DNA of 32,585 nt, from contig NZ_JAEAMR010000014.1 of the NCBI RefSeq assembly GCF_015999245.1, forward strand, positions 1 through 32,585, in the 5' to 3' direction. Shown one piece after another: positions 1 through 7,947 of the stretch. The DNA is from Streptomyces sp. AV19 (GTDB lineage Bacteria > Actinomycetota > Actinomycetes > Streptomycetales > Streptomycetaceae). The position numbers were made by a program, and so were the translations under genes. Under the pieces are notes generated by a model that saw only the letters and a list, made by a program, of their open reading frames with translations, searched no databases and was not told where the DNA came from. Positions within the stretch are counted from its first letter, which is position 1. Each line of letters starts with the position of its first letter.

Positions 1-36
1 CTCCGCTCGTCCGGCCGCCGGGCCGGACGAGCGGAG
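1..36. terminator. Strong hairpin terminator of an upstream gene
   Basis: Positions 1-16 and 21-36 are a perfect 16-bp inverted repeat (left arm CTCCGCTCGTCCGGCC) with a 4-nt loop. The arms are GC-rich and no T-run follows, as is usual for Streptomyces terminators. It probably ends a gene lying left of the window and insulates the glycosyltransferase that starts at 135. Confidence 0.75.
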
Positions 37-134
37 TGACAGGGGTGCGGCACCCGCGTGCCGCACCCCGCCCCGACCTCGTCGGCCGCCGTCCCACCGA
101 CAGCATCGCGCACCCACGGCAGGAGTTCACCCTC

Positions 135-1181
135 ATGCGAAGGCCGCGCATCACCCGCAGAGCGCCCCGCGCCCGCGCCCCCCTCCCCGGACGGCAGGAC
201 GACACCGGTCCCGGGCCCCGCATCGTGGCGCTGATCCCCGCCCACAACGAGGCGGAGCGCATCGCCGCGTCCATCGCGGCGCTCTTCCGCCAGGAAGAGC
301 CGCCGCACCGCGTCGTCGTCGTGGCCGACAACTGCACCGACGAAACGGAGGCGATCGCCCGGGCCAACGGTGCCACCGTCGTCGCCTCGCGGGACAACCG
401 GCACAAGAAGGCCGGCGCCCTCAACCAGGCCCTGGACGGACTCCTGGACGGGCCCACGGCCGACGACTACGTCCTCGTCCAGGACGCCGACACGACGCTC
501 CGGCCCTCCTTCCTCTCCAGCGCCATCGCGGCCATGGACCGCACGGTCGGGGCCGTCGGCGGCATCTTCTACGGGGAGCGGGGCGGCGGCCTCCTCGGCG
601 CCCTCCAGCGCATCGAATTCCACCGGTACGCCCGGGAGATAGCCCGCCGCGGCTACCGCGCCGACGTCCTTACCGGCACCGCCACCCTCTTCCGCGTCCG
701 CACCCTGCGCGAGGTCAAGGACGCCCGGCTCGCCGGCCGCATCGGCGGCGGCACCTCCTACTACTCCCTCGCCTCGCTCACCGAGGACGACGAGATCACC
801 AAGGCCGTACGGACGCTGGGCTACCGCACCGTCTCCCCGCCGGGCTGCGCGGTCGTCACCGAGGTCATGACCAGCCTGCCCAAGCTCTGGCACCAGCGCC
901 TGCGCTGGCAGCGCGGCGCCCTGGAGAACCTGCGCGACTACGGCTGGACGAAGGTCACCGCCCCGTACATCGTCCGCCAGGGCTTCATGGGCCTGTCCGT
1001 CCTCTTCCTCGCGCTCTACCTTGTCTTCACGGGATGGATGCTGGCGCGCGGGCGCCCGGAGTTCACGCCCTTCTGGACGGCCGTCGGCGCCGTCTTCGTG
1101 GCCGAGAAGGTCGTCACCGCGCGTGGCGCCGGCTGGAAAGCCCAGGCCCTGGCGAGCACCCTCGCCGTCGAGCTCGCCTAA
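135..1181 (+). CDS. Family-2 membrane glycosyltransferase, C-terminally truncated by an in-frame stop
   Basis: Predicted processive-type GT2 enzyme of the poly-N-acetylglucosamine synthase/cellulose synthase group, acting at the cytoplasmic membrane on a nucleotide sugar; the substrate cannot be told. The ATG at 135 has AGGAG at 121-125. The 348-aa product shows the N-terminal nucleotide-binding strand (ALIPAHNEAERI), the metal-binding DADT motif, an acidic TEDDE motif and the QRLRW acceptor motif. Two hydrophobic segments near the C-terminus (around GLSVLFLALYLVFTGWML and TAVGAVFVAEKV) look membrane-spanning. Relatives usually continue past 'ELA' with a Tyr-Asp-Met-Phe-type tail. Here TAA occupies the Tyr position and the tail follows in the same frame. 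A small membrane protein follows with coupled translation. Function may survive, since all catalytic motifs lie before the stop. Confidence 0.85.
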   Translation: MRRPRITRRAPRARAPLPGRQDDTGPGPRIVALIPAHNEAERIAASIAALFRQEEPPHRVVVVADNCTDETEAIARANGATVVASRDNRHKKAGALNQALDGLLDGPTADDYVLVQDADTTLRPSFLSSAIAAMDRTVGAVGGIFYGERGGGLLGALQRIEFHRYAREIARRGYRADVLTGTATLFRVRTLREVKDARLAGRIGGGTSYYSLASLTEDDEITKAVRTLGYRTVSPPGCAVVTEVMTSLPKLWHQRLRWQRGALENLRDYGWTKVTAPYIVRQGFMGLSVLFLALYLVFTGWMLARGRPEFTPFWTAVGAVFVAEKVVTARGAGWKAQALASTLAVELA

Positions 1182-1262
1182 GACATGTTCCAGCACGCCG
1201 TCTACCTGCGCTCGCTGTGGGACATGGCCCGCCGCCGCGAGGAACGCTGGTGCGCCACATGA
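1182..1262 (+). pseudogene. Untranslated in-frame tail of the GT2 gene
   Basis: After TAA at 1179-1181 the same frame stays open for 26 codons (DMFQHAVYLRSLWDMARRRE...) and ends in TGA at 1260-1262. This resembles the normal C-terminal tail of this GT2 group, with its aromatic, hydrophobic and basic pattern. Its TGA overlaps the ATG of the next gene, as expected of an intact operon junction. I infer a TAC/TAT to TAA nonsense change, or a sequencing error. Re-initiation at ATG 1185 is possible but has no clear ribosome binding site. Confidence 0.6.
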
Positions 1263-1525
1263 CGTACGGACTCCTGCCGCCGCTCGGCGCGCTCGGCGTC
1301 GGCGGAGCCTCGGCCCTCTCGGCCCGGAGACCGGACTCCGGATTCCAGGCCCTGGCCACCGTGGTCGCCGCGACCACCCTGATCATGGCGGGCGCCTCGC
1401 TCGGCAAACTCCTGCCGCCCCGGCGCCGCTTCACGGGCGGTGCCGTCGCCTGGCACACGCCTCGGCGCTCCGCCACCCACGACCTGATCCGGCGGGACGG
1501 TACCGCCTGGATCGCGGTGCCCTGA
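1259..1525 (+). CDS. Small membrane protein of unknown function
   Basis: The 88-aa product starts at an ATG that overlaps the TGA of the glycosyltransferase tail (ATGA, 1259-1262), so it was probably translationally coupled to it. Two hydrophobic stretches, residues about 3-22 and 34-53, suggest two membrane helices, followed by a basic hydrophilic tail ending in TAWIAVP. I do not recognise a family. The position suggests an accessory to the membrane glycosyltransferase, but that is inference from context only. If the upstream stop at 1179 is real, ribosomes would no longer reach the overlap, and expression of this gene may be reduced. Confidence 0.55.
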   Translation: MTYGLLPPLGALGVGGASALSARRPDSGFQALATVVAATTLIMAGASLGKLLPPRRRFTGGAVAWHTPRRSATHDLIRRDGTAWIAVP

Positions 1526-1561
1526 ACGGACAACCACTGCCCAGAGAAGGAGAAGCACGGA

Positions 1562-2181
1562 ATGACCGAGGAGAACAGCGGCGAGATACTGCCGTCGGAG
1601 GGCGCCGAGTCGGAGGGCGAAGGGGTCACCCCGGAAAGCAAGTTCATCTTCAGGCCGAGGCCGTGGGTCCCCCTCCCGATCCCCTACCCGCGAAGCCGGC
1701 TCCCACGACGAAGCGTCCGCCGGTCACCACGACGAAGCCGCCGGTCACCACAACACCCCCTCCGCCGCCCCTCAATGCCGACATCAAGGATCGAGGGCCC
1801 GGCTTCAACAACAGCGGCACGGCAGGCGACCAGGTGATCGTGTCCGTCCTGGTGACGAACACCGACCCGACCCGCCCGATCAACACGGAGACCGTGGTGT
1901 TCACCGCCCCGTCGGGAACGCGGCTCACCAACGGCTACGCGTGCATCTCATGGAGGTCGAACGGTGGGGATGTATACGAAGAATACCCGGGGACACTCAC
2001 CTCGAACGACACCGTCTCGACCTGCTCGGGTGTCTCCGTGAACCTCGCCCCCAACGAGTCACTCGTCCTCTATACCCAAATCGTCATCGAGTCGGGTGCC
2101 TCGCTTGGCTCCTACAGCGTCCGCGTCGGTCTCGGATCGCCCGAGTTCGCCACGGGTAACGCGCCCTTCACCATCGTCTGA
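1562..2181 (+). pseudogene. Pro/Thr-linker beta-sandwich protein, frame broken near 1669
   Basis: An ATG at 1562 with a very good ribosome binding site (AGAAGGAGA, about 1542-1550) opens an acidic N-terminus (MTEENSGEILPSEGAESEGE) in one frame. From about 1674 onward the protein-like sequence continues in the frame one base back: a Pro/Thr linker with the repeated unit PPVTTTK, then about 130 residues (NADIKDRGPGFNNSGTAGDQ...) with alternating hydrophobic residues typical of an immunoglobulin-like or DUF11-like beta-sandwich, ending in TGA at 2181. Adding one C to the run of five C at 1669-1673 would join the two parts seamlessly. A GTG at 1663 could start the second frame alone but has poor spacing from any ribosome binding site. 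No signal peptide is visible. Function is unknown. Confidence 0.6.
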
Positions 2182-2195
2182 ACCCCGAGACCCGT

Positions 2196-2230
2196 CGGTG
2201 TGCCGGCCGTACGATCCGGCCGGCACACCG
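2196..2230. terminator. Hairpin terminator
   Basis: Perfect 13-bp inverted repeat (CGGTGTGCCGGCC at 2196-2208, complement at 2218-2230) with a 9-nt loop. It lies just after the stop codon at 2181 and before the next ribosome binding site at 2268, so it likely ends transcription of the preceding genes. Confidence 0.7.
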
Positions 2231-2281
2231 GCGTTCCACCCCGGCGGCCGTTTCCCGCCGGAAACCACAGGAGACGGTCAG

Positions 2282-3070
2282 TTGAGCACCACGGAACGCC
2301 ACGACTCCGAACCCGTCATGGTCGCCTATCGCCTGCCGGACACATCGGACATGCCCATCGTCCCGGCGCCCGCCCGGCGGGACTGGCTCGACCAGGAGGC
2401 CCTCCGCCACACCTACCGGTGCCTTCCCCTGCGCGTCGCCAACCAGAACGGTTGGTGGATCCTCAACGACAGGACGTTCACCGTGCGTTGGAGCGGCGGG
2501 GACGGGACGGAGGATCTGGAGGTCCGCTACGCGGACGAACAGCCCGACGGTTTGGCCACGAGCCACTTCGGCCGCGGGATCCTCACCTTCCATCCCCCCC
2601 ATCTCATCCGCACGCCGCCCGGCTGGAACCTCCTCGTCCGCGGGCCCGCCAACCTGCCGAAGGACGGGGCGCATCCCCTGGAGGGCCTAGTGGAGGCCGA
2701 CTGGGCCGTGGCCACGTTCACCATGAACTGGAAGATCACCCGGCCCGGCACCGACATCACCTTCGCGGCGGGCGAACCCGTTCTCCAGCTCGTACCCCAG
2801 CGCCGCGGAGACCTCGAAAGCCTCAGCCCCCGGATCGCCCCGCTCTCGCACATGCCCGACGCCGACGACTACCGGGCCTGGCGCCAGAGCCGACTCGACT
2901 TCGTCCACACCTTCGTCCACGCCTTCATGACGGGCGACCCCTCCGTCGGGGACGACTGGCAGCGTCACTACATGCGGGGCACCCACCCGGCCGGGACCCG
3001 GGCCTTCCCCGATCATCAACGCACGCTGCGGCTGCGCCACTTCACGCAGGAGGGGGAGGACGCCTCATGA
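2282..3070 (+). CDS. DUF6065 family protein
   Basis: A 262-aa product. I chose TTG at 2282 because AGGAGA (about 2269-2274) sits 7 nt upstream. The in-frame ATG at about 2318 lacks such a site. The sequence has the hallmarks I associate with DUF6065: a Cys-Leu-Pro-Leu-Arg-Val-Ala-Asn-Gln-Asn-Gly-Trp segment, 'GWNLLVRGPANLPKDG', a 'TMNWKITRPG' strand and a Trp/Arg/Asp-rich C-terminal helix region. No catalytic motif is evident. The pattern fits a small cupin- or jelly-roll-like fold, which is inference. The TGA overlaps the ATG of the following glycosyltransferase (3067-3070), so the two are translationally coupled and probably act together, for instance in modifying or glycosylating a peptide or surface polymer. 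Confidence 0.75.
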   Translation: MSTTERHDSEPVMVAYRLPDTSDMPIVPAPARRDWLDQEALRHTYRCLPLRVANQNGWWILNDRTFTVRWSGGDGTEDLEVRYADEQPDGLATSHFGRGILTFHPPHLIRTPPGWNLLVRGPANLPKDGAHPLEGLVEADWAVATFTMNWKITRPGTDITFAAGEPVLQLVPQRRGDLESLSPRIAPLSHMPDADDYRAWRQSRLDFVHTFVHAFMTGDPSVGDDWQRHYMRGTHPAGTRAFPDHQRTLRLRHFTQEGEDAS

Positions 3071-4350
3071 GCCGGATCACCGTCGGCATGGCGACCTACG
3101 ACGACTACGACGGCGTGTACTTCACGCTCCAGGCCCTCCGCCTGGGCCACGCCACCGAGTTGTCCGACGCCGAGTTCGTCGTCGTGGACAACAACCCGTC
3201 CGGACCCGCCGCCCCGGCACTGCGTGCCCTCGCCGACCACATACCGGGCTGCCGCTATCTGCCCTTCGACCGGTACGCGAGCACCGCCGTCCGGGACCTC
3301 GTCTTCCGGGTGTCGCGGTCCCCCGTGACCCTGTGCCTGGACTCCCACGTCCTGCTCGCACCCGGATCCGTGCACGCGGTACTCGACCACTTCGAGCAGC
3401 GCCCGCACAGCCGCGACCTGCTCCAGGGACCGATGATCGCGGATGTGCTCGACGACGACCGCGAGCCGCCGTCCACCCATCTGCACCCCGAGTGGGGCGA
3501 CGCCATGTTCGGCACATGGCGGACCGACCCGCGCGGCACCGAACCAGGGGGGAAGCCGTTCGAGGTCGGCATGCAGGGCCTCGGCCTGTTCGCCTGCCGG
3601 ACCGACGCCTGGCCCGGGCTCAACCCGCGCTTCCGCGCCCATGGAGGGGAGGAGGGCTACCTCCACGAGAAGGTCAGACGCGGCGGCGGGCGGGTGCTCT
3701 GCCATCCGGGCGTCCGCTGGCTCCACCGCTTCACCCGGCCACAGGGCCCTTCCTTCCCCGTCGGCCTGCTGGAGCGCGTACGCAACTACCTCATCGGCCA
3801 CCGTGAACTGGGCCTGGACTCCGGCGGCCTGACGGAACACCTCCACGACCTGGTCGGCGAGGAACAGGCGCTCGACGTGCTCGACCGTGCCCGACGCCAA
3901 CTCGACAGCCCACTCGCCCACTTCGACGCCGTCGTCTGCCTGCTCGCCGACGGCTCCCCGCGGACCTGGGAACGCGCGACGGGGGCCCTCGCCGAACTCG
4001 ACGCCGACTGGCTCGCGGAGTGGCTGACGCCCGCGCCGGACGCCGAGGAGCAGGGCGGCCGGGAAGCGGCACTCCGGCAGATCGCGGCGGATGCCGCCGG
4101 CCGGGGGCTCGACCGCGTCCTGATCCTGGACGCCGCCTCCCTCCGCGCCCCCGGGGCCGCGGAACGGCTCCGGCAGGCCGTGGGCGACCTGCGGACCGTC
4201 ACCTGGAGCGTGCGCCCGCTGACGGCCGCCGGTTCCGACTGCCCGGGCCTTGCCCTGCGCGGGCCGATGCTGGACCCGGTCGCCCGCGGCGAACGCCCGG
4301 CGCTGGCGGCGGCAGCGCCCTGGCTCGACGGCGCCGGTGGCCCGCAGTGA
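3067..4350 (+). CDS. Family-2 glycosyltransferase with a DXH metal motif
   Basis: A 427-aa, apparently soluble enzyme. The first 250 residues look like a GT-A fold: N-terminal 'ITVGMATYDDYDGV', 'EFVVVDNNPSG', then 'CLDSHVLL', where DSH corresponds to the DXH metal site known from polypeptide GalNAc-transferase-like GT2/GT27 enzymes rather than the usual DXD. It continues with 'GMQGLGLFACRTDAW' and 'HGGEEGYLHEKVRRGGG', the acceptor/catalytic Glu region. The last 150 residues form a second Ala/Leu/Asp-rich region I cannot assign. No signal peptide or membrane span is seen. It is coupled by ATGA overlap to the DUF6065 gene. The insertion sequence begins only 22 bp after its stop, so any further operon member may have been cut off. 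Donor and acceptor are unknown. Confidence 0.8.
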   Translation: MSRITVGMATYDDYDGVYFTLQALRLGHATELSDAEFVVVDNNPSGPAAPALRALADHIPGCRYLPFDRYASTAVRDLVFRVSRSPVTLCLDSHVLLAPGSVHAVLDHFEQRPHSRDLLQGPMIADVLDDDREPPSTHLHPEWGDAMFGTWRTDPRGTEPGGKPFEVGMQGLGLFACRTDAWPGLNPRFRAHGGEEGYLHEKVRRGGGRVLCHPGVRWLHRFTRPQGPSFPVGLLERVRNYLIGHRELGLDSGGLTEHLHDLVGEEQALDVLDRARRQLDSPLAHFDAVVCLLADGSPRTWERATGALAELDADWLAEWLTPAPDAEEQGGREAALRQIAADAAGRGLDRVLILDAASLRAPGAAERLRQAVGDLRTVTWSVRPLTAAGSDCPGLALRGPMLDPVARGERPALAAAAPWLDGAGGPQ

Positions 4351-4372
4351 TTCCATGACGCCGCCCGGCTGG

Positions 4373-4393
4373 CTAACCTCGCGCTTTCGCGAG
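4373..4393 (+). repeat. Left terminal inverted repeat of the IS
   Basis: Begins CTAACCTCG and ends CGCGAG. Pairs with the complement of 6034-6054 at about 15 of 21 positions. The exact outer edge is uncertain by one or two bases. Confidence 0.65.
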
Positions 4394-4423
4394 TGGGCCT
4401 GTCCGAGCCTTGATCAAATAAGT

Positions 4424-4495
4424 GGAGAGTGCTGCTGACCTGCAACGATGGGACTTGTCGAGGGTCCTGTCACGGCAAGGAAAGAAGCACTCTCC
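4424..4495 (+). promoter_or_regulatory. Leader stem-loop before the transposase start
   Basis: GGAGAGTGCT at 4424-4433 is perfectly complementary to AGCACTCTCC at 4486-4495, which ends 2 nt before the transposase GTG at 4498. Transcripts entering from outside the element would fold this stem next to the start codon. That matches the common IS strategy of blocking translation of read-through mRNA. The regulatory role is inferred, not shown. Confidence 0.4.
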
Positions 4496-4497
4496 AG

Positions 4498-5878
4498 GTG
4501 AAGAAGAGTAGCGGGTCGTACCCGCGTGTCCGTGTCAAGGGCGGCGGCCGTGGAGTTGTTGCCCAGGCCGGGTCCGTGCTGCTGGTCGAGACGGTCCGCA
4601 AGTCGGGCCTGGACACCGCGGTATCCGCGGCGGCTGGCGCCGTGGCGCAAGCGGCGGGCCGTGCACGATCCGGGCAAGATCCTGCTGGATGTGGCCCTGG
4701 CCGTCGCACTCGGCGGCGACTGTCCGGCCGACGTCGGCACGCTGCGGGCCGAGCCGGCCGTGTTCGGCCCGGTGGCCTCCGATCCGACCGTCTCCCGTCT
4801 CGTCGACGCGCTCGCCGCGTCCGGACCGAGAGCTCTTGCGGCGATCCGGGGCGCACGTTCCGAAGTGCGCCAGCAGGTCTGGAAGTTGGCCGGGGCAAGC
4901 AGTCCGGCCGCAGACGGCCAGGTGATCGTGGACATCGACGGGGTGCTGGTGCCCGCGCACTCCGCGAAGCAGGACGCCACCCCGACCTGGAAGAAGACCT
5001 TCGGTCATCACCCGCTCGTCGCGTTCGTCGATCACGGCCCAGCCGGGTCCGGGGAACCGGTGGCGGCCCTGCTGCGGCCCGGCAACGCGGGCTCCAACAC
5101 CGCCGCCGACCACATCGAATCCGCCCAACTCGCCCTGGCCCAGCTGCCCAGAGCCTTGCGGCGGGGACGGCAGACGCTGATCCGCACCGACTCCGGCGGC
5201 GGCACCCACGCCTTCCTGGACTGGCTCTCCCGGCCCGGCCGGTGGCTGTCGTATTCCGTCGGAATGACCATCACCGACGCCGTCCACCAGGCCGTGCTGA
5301 AGATCCCGGAGAAGGCATGGACGCCGGCCTACGACGCCGGCGGCACCGAACGGCCCGGAGCCTGGGTCGCAGAGATCACCGACATGCCCGACCTGAGCAC
5401 CTGGCCCACGGGCATGCGGCTGATCGTCCGCAAGGAACACCCGCACCCCGGCGCCCAGTTGCGCTTCACCGACCTCGACGGCAACCGGCTCACCTGCTTC
5501 GCGACCAACACGAAAGGCGGCCAGCTCGCCGACCTCGAACTGCGTCACCGCAGACGGGCCCGCTGCGAGGACCGCATCCGAAACGCCCGCGCCACCGGCC
5601 TGCGTAACCTGCCCCTGCACGACACGGCACAGAACCAGATCTGGCTGGAGATCGTCTCCCTCGCACTCGACCTCCTCGCCTGGATGCCGATGCTCGCACT
5701 GACCGGCGACACCCGCCGCCGGGAACCCAAGAAGCTCCGGCTGCGGCTGTTCTCCGCCGCCGCACAGATCGTCACCACCGGCCGCCGCCGCTGGCTCCGC
5801 CTGCCCGACCGATGGCCCTGGACCGCCGTCATCAGCCACGCGATCGACCGGCTCCACGCCCTGCCGAACCCCGGCTGA
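4498..5878 (+). pseudogene. IS1380-family transposase, frameshifted
   Basis: DDE-type transposase, about 460 aa if intact. The N-terminus (GTG at 4498, KKSSGSYPRVRV..., through 'SGLDTAVSAA') is in one frame. The rest, from 'LAPWRKRRAVHDPGK' to the TGA at 5878, is in the next frame. The junction is GCGGCGG at 4627-4633, where one extra base compared with a GCGGCG reading would explain the shift. The body has the DIDG aspartate (first D), 'WKKTFGHHPLVAFVDHG', 'GNAGSNTAADHI', the RTDSGG aspartate (second D), and a later Glu around 'AWVAEITDMPD', all typical of IS1380. An ATG at 4526 opens the second frame but gives a non-native N-terminus. Probably inactive; programmed frameshifting is not customary in this family. 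Confidence 0.85.
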
Positions 5879-6033
5879 CCAGCCACATCGACCGTCCCGA
5901 CACCCCGCACCACCACACCGGTGAAGTGGAACCCGGCGCCCATCCGACGCGAGAGCCGGACCCTCGCCCTGCCCCAGCCCCGAAAAGACCGCACCACACA
6001 AACGCAGAGTCCCCGTCAGCAAACCGACGAGGA

Positions 6034-6054
6034 CTCATGAACGATCGAGGCTAG
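6034..6054 (-). repeat. Right terminal inverted repeat of the IS
   Basis: Reads CTCATGAACGATCG then AGGCTAG on the plus strand. Its last bases (CTA at 6051-6053) form, on the minus strand, the TAG stop codon of the adjacent Tat-exported protein gene. Confidence 0.65.
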
Positions 6055-7124
6055 TCTTTCGCGGTCGTGTGGAACGGGCAGCCTTTCAGCTGCTTCAGGA
6101 TGTCCTGCGCCAGAAGGTCTTCTTCGCCCGCAAGCGCCGTCGCGACATCCGGCGCCGTGGGGAACACCATTTCCGCCGCTACATTGTCCTGAATGATGCG
6201 GGCGAGGTTGTCGAGTGCTGTGGCGACCGGGTCGGAGGGGAACTGCGCGATCATCTGGTTGATGAGATGGCTCTCCGCCCGTTTCTGGTCCATGCACGGC
6301 TTGATAATGATCGCGTTCTGGTTGAGAGCGGCCGTCGTCCATAACTCGAATACGAGGACGTACAGTTCGGACCACCGCGCGTCGCCCAGCTGGGCCCTCC
6401 ACCGCTTCAACAGCGCGTGAACGCCCTCGATCTGGGCCTTCGAAGCCCAGTACATGGTCGTCCGGATATGGTCGTACACCGCGCTCGAGAAGTCCTGGAA
6501 ACCCTGCATGTCGAAGGAGCGGGATGCGACCGCGTCCGTGATGTAGTCCAGGCCACCGTCCAGGATGCTCCGACTGGAATCCTCCAGAGGCGCCGGCAGG
6601 TTGGCACCGGCCAGGTTCTGGCGCGCGGTCCTCAGCGTCACCGCGAACTGCTGCAGCGGACCGGACCATGCCGTTGAGGACGGTCCGATGTGGGCGACCT
6701 GTGCCAAGTCGTGGGAATCGATTCGGTCTGCGTTTCCCACCGGTGGAACCTTCGGATCGAGGTAGGGCGCGACCACCGCGTAAATCCCCAGCGGCGTATG
6801 CGCGATTGACTTCGCCAGCTCGAACAACGGGCCCACCGGATGTAACCGTTCGATGGTCTTGCCCTGGTCGACCAGGAAGTATTCTCCGCCCTTCGCATCG
6901 TTGTTGACGACGATCGCAGGGCCCAGATGCCGTGCCACCGACGCGCGCAGCAGGTCGTAGTGGTGCTGCATATCGGTATCGACCTGAATCACCGCTGCCC
7001 TGGCGTCCTGCTCCGAGACAGGAGCCGAAGTGGCGCCGGCGGAAGCCCGCGCTGCGGAGCCGCCTACGAAAGCGGCGGTACCGAGTGCAGCGCTGGTGCC
7101 GAGAAACGTTCTGCGCGTAGTCAC
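6051..7124 (-). CDS. Tat-exported protein of unknown function, C-terminus ended by the IS
   Basis: A 357-aa product from a GTG at 7124 preceded by a GGGGAAG ribosome binding site. The N-terminus is a clear twin-arginine signal (TTRRTFLGTSAALGTAAF..., Ala-rich c-region ending near ASA), so it should be exported folded. The mature part is predicted mostly alpha-helical, with many Ala/Leu/Gln residues, phrases such as 'DTDMQHHYDLLRASVARHLG' and 'LNQNAIIIKPCMDQKRAE', and only two cysteines. I recognise no family. The TAG stop is formed by the terminal bases of the IS right repeat, so the native C-terminus was probably longer. Base composition is visibly less GC-rich than the neighbours, with more A/T-ending codons, hinting at a separate origin. 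Confidence 0.75.
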   Translation of the reverse strand: MTTRRTFLGTSAALGTAAFVGGSAARASAGATSAPVSEQDARAAVIQVDTDMQHHYDLLRASVARHLGPAIVVNNDAKGGEYFLVDQGKTIERLHPVGPLFELAKSIAHTPLGIYAVVAPYLDPKVPPVGNADRIDSHDLAQVAHIGPSSTAWSGPLQQFAVTLRTARQNLAGANLPAPLEDSSRSILDGGLDYITDAVASRSFDMQGFQDFSSAVYDHIRTTMYWASKAQIEGVHALLKRWRAQLGDARWSELYVLVFELWTTAALNQNAIIIKPCMDQKRAESHLINQMIAQFPSDPVATALDNLARIIQDNVAAEMVFPTAPDVATALAGEEDLLAQDILKQLKGCPFHTTAKD

Positions 7125-7947
7125 GTGCCGTCTTCCCCCCCCTGGCCACAGTACGAAGACATCCGGCCGACCACCGGGGTCGCCTGATCAGCCACCAGTA
7201 TGACGAATACCTGACCGCCGGCGGGAGGGCTTCGACTCGCCGCAGCGGTGATGGCCTTGAACGGGGTTGCTCTTCCCGTCGCAAGTCAGGTGGCGCTTAC
7301 TTACTGCCCGTCTTCCCGCGTTCGACCGGTGACGGGCCGGTACCGCCTCCCCTTTTTGCGCGGAAGCGGTAGGCGTCCGCGCACGCACGTGACCAGTCGA
7401 GTTCGTCGGCGGCGTGCAGTCTCTTGGAGAAGTTCGGAGATCCTCATCAGCGCCCCGCCGCGTCCACGGGTCGGTGGGTGGGGCGGCGTCAGGGCAGTCT
7501 CTCGATCACTGTTCGTCCACGTGGAGAGGTCTGCGTGGCTACCGACGGCGTCACCCCGGCAAGAAGTACTACCTCGTCCACGACAACCGCGGGGTGGGCT
7601 CCGAGCCCGTTTCAGGTCGCTACGGGATCCGGCTCTCCCCGCGCCGCGCGGGCGGGTAGGGCGTTACCTCTTCAGGAGTTGTGCCGCGTCGGCGTCGGGC
7701 AGGCTGTCAGGACTGGTGGTGGTCTCCGGCGAGCCGGAGCATCCCGCCCCGCAGAGCCCAACTCCTCGCGTCCGGTGACTGATTCGCACCCTGGTGCCGT
7801 CGATCATCGGCTGCCAGGCTCTGCGCTATCGGGCCGCCGGACGTTGCAGAGGCAATGTCACTCCCAGCGGGTCGGACCGCTGGGCCGGACGGCGCGCCCG
7901 GTCCGTGCCGGGCCCGGCCCCGGCCGACCGAAGAGGAGAAGAGACAC
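7125..7947. other. Long intergenic stretch without a recognisable gene
   Basis: About 820 bp. Several short frames are open, but none has a ribosome binding site plus a protein-like composition or a family I know. Stop codons and frequent Arg/Ser/Pro-only translations suggest noncoding or decayed sequence. The last 80 bp are GC-rich with short inverted repeats (for example GGACCG near 7873 and CGGTCC near 7899) and contain the ribosome binding site of the sulfatase. A promoter for the sulfatase must lie here, but I cannot pinpoint it. Confidence 0.5.

Larger units (their letters stand above)
4373..6054 (+). mobile_element. IS1380-family insertion sequence (degraded)
   Basis: About 1.68 kb, the usual size for IS1380 relatives, with one transposase gene flanked by imperfect inverted repeats at 4373-4393 and 6034-6054. 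In a 21-base alignment I count 15 identities. I could not find a convincing 4-5 bp target duplication: the flanks read CTGG on the left and TCTT on the right. The transposase frame is broken, so the copy is probably non-autonomous. The right end runs into the 3' end of the neighbouring Tat-protein gene. Confidence 0.85.

Noticed and set aside
1700..1760. Tandem DNA repeat as a minisatellite or CRISPR-like signal
   Set aside because: The roughly 21-bp near-repeat only encodes the Pro/Thr linker unit PPVTTTK twice.
4526..5878. Calling the transposase intact from ATG 4526
   Set aside because: The first 35 residues would be out-of-frame nonsense, while the native N-terminus is visible in the other frame from GTG 4498.
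7414..7778. Short open frames in the gap before the sulfatase as genes
   Set aside because: Several frames overlap here, with Arg/Ser-rich translations and no start context or known motif.
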